A DNA stretch of 64,000 bases, from contig JAYKIL010000008.1 of NCBI GenBank assembly GCA_035284745.1, forward strand, positions 186,001-250,000. Reading direction: 5' to 3'. A program made the translations under genes and the position numbers. Position 1 is the first letter of the stretch. Each line of letters begins with the position of its first letter. Source of the stretch: JAYKJB01 sp035284745 [NCBI: Candidatus Sericytochromatia bacterium]. GTDB lineage: Bacteria > Cyanobacteriota > Sericytochromatia > S15B-MN24. Shown here piece after piece: positions 58,287 to 64,000 of the stretch. The notes beneath the pieces are model-generated. The model saw only the letters and a list, made by a program, of their open reading frames with translations. It made no database searches and was not told the DNA's origin.

Positions 58287-60041
58287 ATGCCAGCTCGCGC
58301 GCTCCTGCTCAAGCAGCGGGGCCTGTTGGTCTTGCGAGGCTTCTCTCTTGTCGCGTTTCTGCTTTTTGTTCGTCTGTTTTACCTCCAAGTGATTCAATCC
58401 TCGGAATTGAGCGGCCTCGCCAGAGCCCAACGAACAAAGTTTGTGGATCTCTCGGCAGTTCGAGGTGAGATTGTAGATCGTAACGGCAAGGCACTCGCGG
58501 CCTCAGTAGAGGCTTTTTCTGTGTATGCCAGTCCGCGGGACGCAAAAAAATTCAACCGAAAAGCGACGGCTGAACGATTGGCACCCGTGCTCAACGTTCC
58601 GCGGGCCGAGCTCGAGAGGAAGCTTGAAGGAAGAAATTTCCGTTGGTTGCTGCGATTGGCTGACGATCGTGTCTATCAGCGTATTCGTGCGCTCAAGTTG
58701 CCGGGCATTGGCGTGGTTCGTGAGAGCCGCCGCCTGTACCCGAAGGGACGTCTTGCAGCCACCCTGATTGGTTTCGTGGGCATTGATAACCAAGGGCTCG
58801 CAGGCATTGAGCACGCTTTTGATAACGTATTGAGAGGGCCTCATCAAAAGGTGAGAGTTGAAGTGGATGCCTACGGCCGCGAGATACTCAGGGAGGGAAG
58901 TAATACAGCGCTCGACTCGTATCTGTCGCGTGGCAGCCAAGTCGTTTTAACCATTGATGAAAACCTGCAACACGTTGCAGAGCGGGAGCTCGGTAAAACG
59001 TTAAGTGAGTCGGGTGCCTCTCGAGGCGCGGTCATCATTATGGACCCACGCAGGGGCGATTTGCTGGCTTTTGCGACCCTTCCCACCTACGATCCCAACC
59101 GTTTTTCTCAGTATAGTTGGAACGATATTAAAAATTGGGCGGTCACAGACGTTTATGAGCCAGGTTCCACCTTTAAAAGTTTCTCTATTGCAGCGGCGTT
59201 GAATGCACGTCGGTTAAATCCGAATCAGTCCATCTTGTGTCCGGAACAGGTCAAAATTGATGGCCGGGCCATTGCAGAGCACGACAAGGGCGTGGGGACC
59301 AGAAGCCTCACCGTCTCGGAAATTTTAGAGACAAGTTCCAATGTTGGAACCGTCAATATTGCGTTTCAGTTGCCTGCCTCCCAATTTCGCCAATTTCTTC
59401 AAAAAGCTGGTTTTGGTCAAAAGACCGGAAGCGGAATTTCAGGGGAATCCAATGGCATTCTTCCGCCCCTTCCGTGGCGACGTCTCACCCACGCCACCGT
59501 GTCTTTCGGGCAAGGCATTTCTGTCACCCCGTTGCAGATCCTATCCGCCGCAGCCACCTTCGGTAATGGTGGGGTGCGTGTTGCCCCGCGTTTGATCGAT
59601 CGCGTGGTTTCCAACAAAGGAGAGGTGCTTCAGACTTTTCCCGTCAAGGAGTACGGGCCGGTCATGACGCCGAATACGGCGGCAACCGTGCTCAGCATGA
59701 TGGAGCAGGTGGTTCTCAAAGGGACGGGGGTGGAGGCGGGTGTGTCCGGATACCGGGTTGCGGGAAAAACAGGAACTGCGCAAAGGGTTCGGGATGACGG
59801 CACAGGATATTCAAACGATGTAATTGCATCATTTATCGGCTATGCGCCCTTGCCCAACCCGCAGTTCGTCATCCTCACGTTGTTGGATTCTCCGCGCAAA
59901 ATTCATTGGGCCAGCCAGACTGCAGCCCCTCTGTTCTCCCGCGTCGCCGAAGAGGCTCTGCGTCAGTTTGGAACAGAGCCAACCGAGGCCATGTCCTCTC
60001 CGTTATCTGGCAAGTATCCCTCTCGCCGTCGCGTGGAATGA
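58287..60041 (+). CDS. ftsI: Peptidoglycan transpeptidase FtsI (PBP3-type)
   Basis: 584 residues starting 3 bases after ftsL. One N-terminal helix (LVLRGFSLVAFLLFVRLF), a dimerisation/pedestal region (GEIVDRNGKALA, SRRLYPKGRLAATLIGFVG), then the transpeptidase domain: nucleophile Ser in GSTFKS (S294, K297), SSN and KTGT (K494). It cross-links peptidoglycan at the septum. There is no PASTA domain. The next gene is murF, not murE. Confidence 0.95.
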   Translation: MPARALLLKQRGLLVLRGFSLVAFLLFVRLFYLQVIQSSELSGLARAQRTKFVDLSAVRGEIVDRNGKALAASVEAFSVYASPRDAKKFNRKATAERLAPVLNVPRAELERKLEGRNFRWLLRLADDRVYQRIRALKLPGIGVVRESRRLYPKGRLAATLIGFVGIDNQGLAGIEHAFDNVLRGPHQKVRVEVDAYGREILREGSNTALDSYLSRGSQVVLTIDENLQHVAERELGKTLSESGASRGAVIIMDPRRGDLLAFATLPTYDPNRFSQYSWNDIKNWAVTDVYEPGSTFKSFSIAAALNARRLNPNQSILCPEQVKIDGRAIAEHDKGVGTRSLTVSEILETSSNVGTVNIAFQLPASQFRQFLQKAGFGQKTGSGISGESNGILPPLPWRRLTHATVSFGQGISVTPLQILSAAATFGNGGVRVAPRLIDRVVSNKGEVLQTFPVKEYGPVMTPNTAATVLSMMEQVVLKGTGVEAGVSGYRVAGKTGTAQRVRDDGTGYSNDVIASFIGYAPLPNPQFVILTLLDSPRKIHWASQTAAPLFSRVAEEALRQFGTEPTEAMSSPLSGKYPSRRRVE

Positions 60042-60099
60042 CGGGAAGTGGTTTTCGGGCAGTAGGAAGCTGTTTTGTTTTTCGGTGAGTGAGGTAGAG

Positions 60100-61497
60100 A
60101 TGTTCGGTTGGGAGGAGGCGTGTGAAATAGTCGGGGGCAATTTAACGGGGCCACCCGCCTCCGCGCCTTTCGACTCCGTGTCTATCGATACACGTCACCT
60201 CGTTCCTGGGGCGCTCTTTGCTTGCTTTCGCGGACACCTCGCCGACGGACATTCTTTCGCAACGCAGGCAGTCGAACGAGGAGCCACCGGAATTTTGGCT
60301 GAGAACGATGGAGCGCTCAACCCTGGGCTCGATGTGCCGGTCATAAGGGTCGAAAACGTCCTTCTTGCTCTAGGAAAACTGGCGAAAGCCTGGCGTCACA
60401 AGTTGGATATGCGCGTGATTGCTATTACGGGTTCCTCCGGCAAAACGTCGACCAAGGAAATGATAGCCGCTTACCTCGGCAAATTTGCGAAGGTCGTGAA
60501 GACGGAAGGGAACCATAACAACGAACTCGGGGTGCCGCTGTCGCTCCTCTCCTTCCGACGGGAACATCGTTTCGGGATCATTGAAATGGGGATGCGGGGG
60601 TCTGGCGAAATTGCTTACCTGACAGAGCTCGCAGAACCCGACGTGGGCGTGATCACCAACATCGGGACGGCACATATCGAGCGCCTGGGGTCTCAAGAGG
60701 CCATCATGGCGGCAAAAGCCGAGCTTTGGACGACCATGCCCGAACAATCAATCGCAATTGTCCCCCTCGACGATCCTTTCGCTTCGCAGGCCGCGGCAGG
60801 GCGGGCTGGCACCGCTGTCACATGGAGTTTGAATGATCCTGCTGCGACGGTATGGGCCAGTGATGTCCAGTCGTCGGCCCGGGGCGGCCAGGTGTTCACC
60901 GTGTACTGGAAGGGAGAGGGTGAGAAACCCTTCGGGCGTTCAGAGGTGAAGCTGCCCTTCTGGGGAGAGCATCACCGCAGCAATGCGCTCGCCGCCTTGG
61001 CGGTGGGGTGGGCCCTCGGGCTTCTACCTGATGCCCGACTCGAACTGACGCCCGACCTACTGCCCGGCCGATCGCGCCAGATGGATTGGAACGGGATATC
61101 GATCCTGGATGACAGCTACAATGCGAACCCTGAAAGCATGAGAGCAGCACTCAGTGCATTCTGTGAGACCCGTCAGAGCGGCAGGAAGTTTGCGGCCTTG
61201 GGGGCAATGGCTGAACTGGGATCCTTATCCCGAGCGGCCCACCAAGAGATAGGCCAGTTGGCCGAGGCTCTTGGATTGGATGGCCTCATACTTGTGGGCG
61301 AGGGGGCGAAAGCATATGCGGCACACGGCCCCACCCAGTTTCCAGTTGTATTTTGCCACGATGCACAAGAGGCCGCAGCGTATATTTCGCGCCACTTGCG
61401 CCCGGGAGATCGTCTTTTGCTCAAGGCCTCGCGCTCTGTTGGTATCGAGAAACTTATCGACGCCCTTCCTCGCTCGGACCAAGGTGGTTGGCAATGA
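60100..61497 (+). CDS. murF: UDP-N-acetylmuramoyl-tripeptide-D-alanyl-D-alanine ligase MurF
   Basis: 465 residues from ATG 60100, GAGG five bases upstream. Motifs: VSIDTRHLVPGALFACFRG, AITGSSGKTSTKEMIAAYL (ATP loop), TEGNHNNELGVPLSLL, IEMGMRGSGEIAYL, NIGTAHIERLGS and DDSYNANPESMRAAL. It adds D-Ala-D-Ala to UDP-MurNAc-tripeptide, completing the pentapeptide. It overlaps mraY by four bases (ATGA). Confidence 0.96.
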   Translation: MFGWEEACEIVGGNLTGPPASAPFDSVSIDTRHLVPGALFACFRGHLADGHSFATQAVERGATGILAENDGALNPGLDVPVIRVENVLLALGKLAKAWRHKLDMRVIAITGSSGKTSTKEMIAAYLGKFAKVVKTEGNHNNELGVPLSLLSFRREHRFGIIEMGMRGSGEIAYLTELAEPDVGVITNIGTAHIERLGSQEAIMAAKAELWTTMPEQSIAIVPLDDPFASQAAAGRAGTAVTWSLNDPAATVWASDVQSSARGGQVFTVYWKGEGEKPFGRSEVKLPFWGEHHRSNALAALAVGWALGLLPDARLELTPDLLPGRSRQMDWNGISILDDSYNANPESMRAALSAFCETRQSGRKFAALGAMAELGSLSRAAHQEIGQLAEALGLDGLILVGEGAKAYAAHGPTQFPVVFCHDAQEAAAYISRHLRPGDRLLLKASRSVGIEKLIDALPRSDQGGWQ

Positions 61498-62492
61498 TTT
61501 TGGAGCCGCTTCAAACGTCGTTCTTGGCTTTAACCTTTTGTTTTTTTCTATCTTTGTGGTCCGGGCCCGGGTTGATTTCGTGGCTCAAAGCGATCAAATT
61601 TGGGCAGGTGATTCGCGAAGAAGGTCCTGAGGCTCACAAGGCAAAGTCTGGCACTCCCAGCATGGGAGGCGTGTTGATCTTCTTCCCATTGGTGCTTGTC
61701 CTTGCGCTGATTCGCCCGGGTAGTTACGAAATTTGGCTATTACTGGGGTTGTGTTGCGCCTATGCAGCCCTCGGCTTCCTGGACGACTGGCTGATCATTC
61801 GTCGGCAAACGAACAAAGGGTTAACGGCCAGGCAGAAGCTTTTCGGGCAGACGCTTTTCGCCGTGTTATTCGCCAGCGGACTCTGGGGGCTGGGTTGGCG
61901 ACCGGAGGTCATACTCCCGTCTTTCATTCCCGAGCGTTCATTGGAAATGGGTTTACTCTATTGGCCTTGGATTGTTTTTCTCATCGTAGGAACAGCCAAT
62001 GCTGTGAATTTGACGGACGGGCTCGATGGCCTTGCGGTCAGTACTGTCTCTTTGGCTGTTGTCGGCCTTGCTGCACTGCTGATCGCAATAAATTACCAAA
62101 CTATGGCTCCTGCCCAGTCAGATACTCTGGTGTTTCTTGGTGCGCTGTTAGGGGGCTGCCTTGGTTTTCTCTGGTTCAATGCCTATCCTGCCTCGGTTTT
62201 TATGGGTGATACCGGTTCATTGGGTCTGGGGGCGGCATTGGCGGGGGTCTCAATCATCAGTCATTTGGACCTCGCGCTGGCATTGGTGGGAGCCATATTC
62301 GTCGTTGAAACGCTTTCAGTTATGGCTCAAGTGTCCTATTTTAAATGGACGAAAGGCAAGCGACTGCTGAAGATGAGTCCGTTGCACCATCATTTGGAGC
62401 TCAGCGGATGGCAAGAGACCAAAGTGGTCGCACGTTTTTCCCTGGCGACCATCCTGTGTACGATAGGGGCCTTCGCACTGTTTGTACGTTAA
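61494..62492 (+). CDS. mraY: Phospho-MurNAc-pentapeptide transferase MraY
   Basis: 332 residues, about ten helices. GTPSMGGVLI, GFLDDWLIIRRQTNKGLTARQK (catalytic Asp pair), TANAVNLTDGLDGLA, FMGDTGSLGLG and KMSPLHHHLELSGWQETKVV are the MraY signatures. It makes lipid I from UDP-MurNAc-pentapeptide and undecaprenyl phosphate in the inner membrane. The ATG overlaps the murF stop as ATGA. Confidence 0.97.
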   Translation: MILEPLQTSFLALTFCFFLSLWSGPGLISWLKAIKFGQVIREEGPEAHKAKSGTPSMGGVLIFFPLVLVLALIRPGSYEIWLLLGLCCAYAALGFLDDWLIIRRQTNKGLTARQKLFGQTLFAVLFASGLWGLGWRPEVILPSFIPERSLEMGLLYWPWIVFLIVGTANAVNLTDGLDGLAVSTVSLAVVGLAALLIAINYQTMAPAQSDTLVFLGALLGGCLGFLWFNAYPASVFMGDTGSLGLGAALAGVSIISHLDLALALVGAIFVVETLSVMAQVSYFKWTKGKRLLKMSPLHHHLELSGWQETKVVARFSLATILCTIGAFALFVR

Positions 62493-62541
62493 GGTATTGA
62501 TTGAATCTGGACTTGCCGAGAGAGATAGAAAGAGTCACTGC

Positions 62542-63939
62542 GTGGATTGGAACGACAAGACGGTAACGATACTGGGCCTGGGGCGGAGTGGCATTGCCTG
62601 CGCGCGTGAACTGGCCGCAAAGGGGTGTCATCTCATCCTCAGCGACACGCGTGCCACCGCGGAGATCGCGCCCCTGGTAGCAGATATTGACGCGACAGAT
62701 ATTCGCATTGAGGGCGGTGGTCACTCCAGTGCTTGCCTCGATGCGGATGTCATCGTTATTTCCCCCGGGGTGCCGATCGATCTCCCTATCGTGCAAGCTG
62801 CATTGGCTGACGGCGTCCCCGTGCTGGGGGAAATGGAATTGGCGTATCTTTTGCGTCCTGAATTACCTTACATCGCCATCACGGGAACCAATGGCAAAAC
62901 AACGACCACCACTTTGGTGGGTGCTTTACTCGAGTCCGCGGGCATCCAGTGCTTGGTGGGGGGAAATATTGGAACCCCACTCATTTCGATGTTGCGGGAT
63001 CCTGCCGAGATGATCGTTGCAGAAGTGAGTTCATTTCAACTGGAGACGGTGGAGACGTTTCGGCCAAAGGTTGCCGCATTCCTTAATTTTACCGATGACC
63101 ACTTGAATCGCCATGGCACCCGAGAGACGTATTGGCAGGCAAAAACACGCATTTTTAATGCTCAAACGTCAGACGATTGGGTCGTTCTGAACATGGACGA
63201 CCCCCACGTGGCGACCCTTTCTGGAACCCTGAACGCCCGGGAGTTTAATTTTTCATTGGAGCGTCCTCTAGGCAGGGGCGTTTACATTCAAAATGATTGG
63301 ATTGTGGTCGGGTCGGAACTGGGCGTGCTCCCCGTGATGCCTGTTTCAGAAATTCAACTCAGGGGTCAACACAATCTCCAAAATGTCCTTGCCGCCATCG
63401 CGATTGCAGGGGCTCTTGCGTTGAAGGTGGAACCCGTGCGGAATGCGGTGGGTCGTTTTGCCGGTGTGGAACACCGCATTGAGCCGGTCCGCACCGTGGC
63501 CGAGGTTCAATGGGTGAACGACAGTAAGGGGACTAACTATGCTTCCTCATGTCAGGCCATTGCGTCTTTTTCGGAGCCACTGGTTTTGATTGCGGGGGGG
63601 CGTGACAAAGGCGGGGCGATACAGGATTGGGTCGAAGCCATCCGAAAAAAAGTGCGTCACGTTGTGTTAATGGGGGAGGCTGCCCCATATTTCGAACGCG
63701 TTTTGAGACAGGCCGATTTTCCCGAACTCACCCCAGTAAAGACTCTGGAGGAGGCTGTTGCGCGCGCCAGACAAATCGCGCTGCCCGGCGAGGTGGTACT
63801 CTTCTCTCCGGCTTGCACCAGCTTTGACCTTTACAATAACTACGAGGAACGTGGTCGTGCATTCAAATCCCTTGTCGATGCCCTCGAGCCCAACGCCCCC
63901 GCCACGGCGGAGTCGTTCGCCGAAGGGGGCGCAAGTTGA
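62542..63939 (+). CDS. murD: UDP-N-acetylmuramoylalanine-D-glutamate ligase MurD
   Basis: 465 residues from GTG 62542 (AAAGAG upstream; a longer TTG form begins at 62482 inside mraY). Motifs: VTILGLGRSGIACARELA, VISPGVPIDLP, ITGTNGKTTTTTLVGAL (ATP loop), GGNIGTPL, EVSSFQLETVETF, NFTDDHLNRHGT and NDSKGTNYASSCQAI. It adds D-Glu to UDP-MurNAc-L-Ala. Its 3' end overlaps the ftsW start by 62 bases. Confidence 0.96.
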   Translation: MDWNDKTVTILGLGRSGIACARELAAKGCHLILSDTRATAEIAPLVADIDATDIRIEGGGHSSACLDADVIVISPGVPIDLPIVQAALADGVPVLGEMELAYLLRPELPYIAITGTNGKTTTTTLVGALLESAGIQCLVGGNIGTPLISMLRDPAEMIVAEVSSFQLETVETFRPKVAAFLNFTDDHLNRHGTRETYWQAKTRIFNAQTSDDWVVLNMDDPHVATLSGTLNAREFNFSLERPLGRGVYIQNDWIVVGSELGVLPVMPVSEIQLRGQHNLQNVLAAIAIAGALALKVEPVRNAVGRFAGVEHRIEPVRTVAEVQWVNDSKGTNYASSCQAIASFSEPLVLIAGGRDKGGAIQDWVEAIRKKVRHVVLMGEAAPYFERVLRQADFPELTPVKTLEEAVARARQIALPGEVVLFSPACTSFDLYNNYEERGRAFKSLVDALEPNAPATAESFAEGGAS

Positions 63940-64000
63940 TATCAGTTTGCTGGTGGCTGTCACCCTGTTGCTGGCCTGGGGTCTTCTTTCGATATTGAGT
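63878..64000 (+). CDS. ftsW: Cell-division SEDS protein FtsW, N-terminal fragment
   Basis: From ATG 63878 the frame gives a short Pro/Arg-rich cytoplasmic start (MPSSPTPPPRRSRSPKG) and then the first helix DISLLVAVTLLLAWGLLSIL, the usual FtsW/RodA start. The frame is open to the window end (41 residues). Its place after murD is the standard ftsW position, which drives the assignment. FtsW polymerises glycan strands with FtsI. Confidence 0.75.
   Translation, partial: MPSSPTPPPRRSRSPKGAQVDISLLVAVTLLLAWGLLSILS

Overview
This 64 kb window reads as one continuous bacterial chromosome segment. It is densely coded, with short intergenic gaps, many GTG/TTG start codons, and G+C that looks to be in the mid-to-high 50s. 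The envelope is Gram-negative in style: predicted beta-barrel proteins, lipoproteins, GmhB (heptose pathway), MurJ, FtsEX and a division/cell-wall (dcw) cluster. Two small genes, a DUF1257/Ycf35-like protein and a DUF2237 protein, together with several exact GCGATCGC octamers (HIP1-like), point towards the cyanobacterial lineage. There are no photosynthesis genes, and respiration is represented by a split menaquinol-cytochrome c reductase. A non-photosynthetic relative of Cyanobacteria (Sericytochromatia-like) is my best guess, but it is an inference.

Layout. 1-3.7 kb: stress genes (UspA fragment, DUF5335, nitroreductase), a DUF2237 gene and a DEAD-box helicase. 3.7-10.3 kb: tRNA-Arg, a 1250-residue kinase/ATPase/TPR signalling protein, three unrecognised proteins and MsrB. 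10.3-21 kb: an MMPL/RND exporter divergent from a five-gene overlapping operon: a GNAT-like protein, an adenylate-forming ligase fused to a UbiA-type membrane domain, a PEP-synthase/rifampin-phosphotransferase-like enzyme, an AurF-like diiron protein and a BtaA-like aminocarboxypropyl transferase. I regard this as the best candidate for an undescribed pathway, probably making and exporting a modified lipid. It converges on a lipid kinase and an outer-membrane protein gene.

22.8-30.1 kb: tRNA genes, thioredoxin, and a minus-strand envelope operon (MshEN protein, CsaB, TagA-type glycosyltransferase, FtsE, FtsX), followed by an AI-2E permease and a purine nucleoside phosphorylase. 30.2-35.8 kb: AMIN protein, Ycf35-like protein, HIRAN protein, a large TPR protein and two lipoproteins. 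35.9-44.6 kb: QcrC/QcrB, alanine racemase, unrecognised surface and membrane proteins, a DUF4388 protein, MurJ and GmhB. 44.8-50.8 kb: two lipoproteins, a YbhN-type membrane protein, an acyl-CoA ligase, a PlsC acyltransferase and an amidohydrolase.

50.9-56.4 kb: small zinc-ribbon proteins, a GAF/HD-GYP protein whose HD-GYP site looks degenerate, an orphan sugar-type ABC permease, an HTH-like protein and a TPR protein. 56.4-64 kb: RNase P RNA with promoter and terminator, then rsmH-ftsL-ftsI-murF-mraY-murD-ftsW, a dcw cluster with no mraZ and no murE. The window ends inside ftsW.

All family assignments come from reading motifs by eye. No database search was run.
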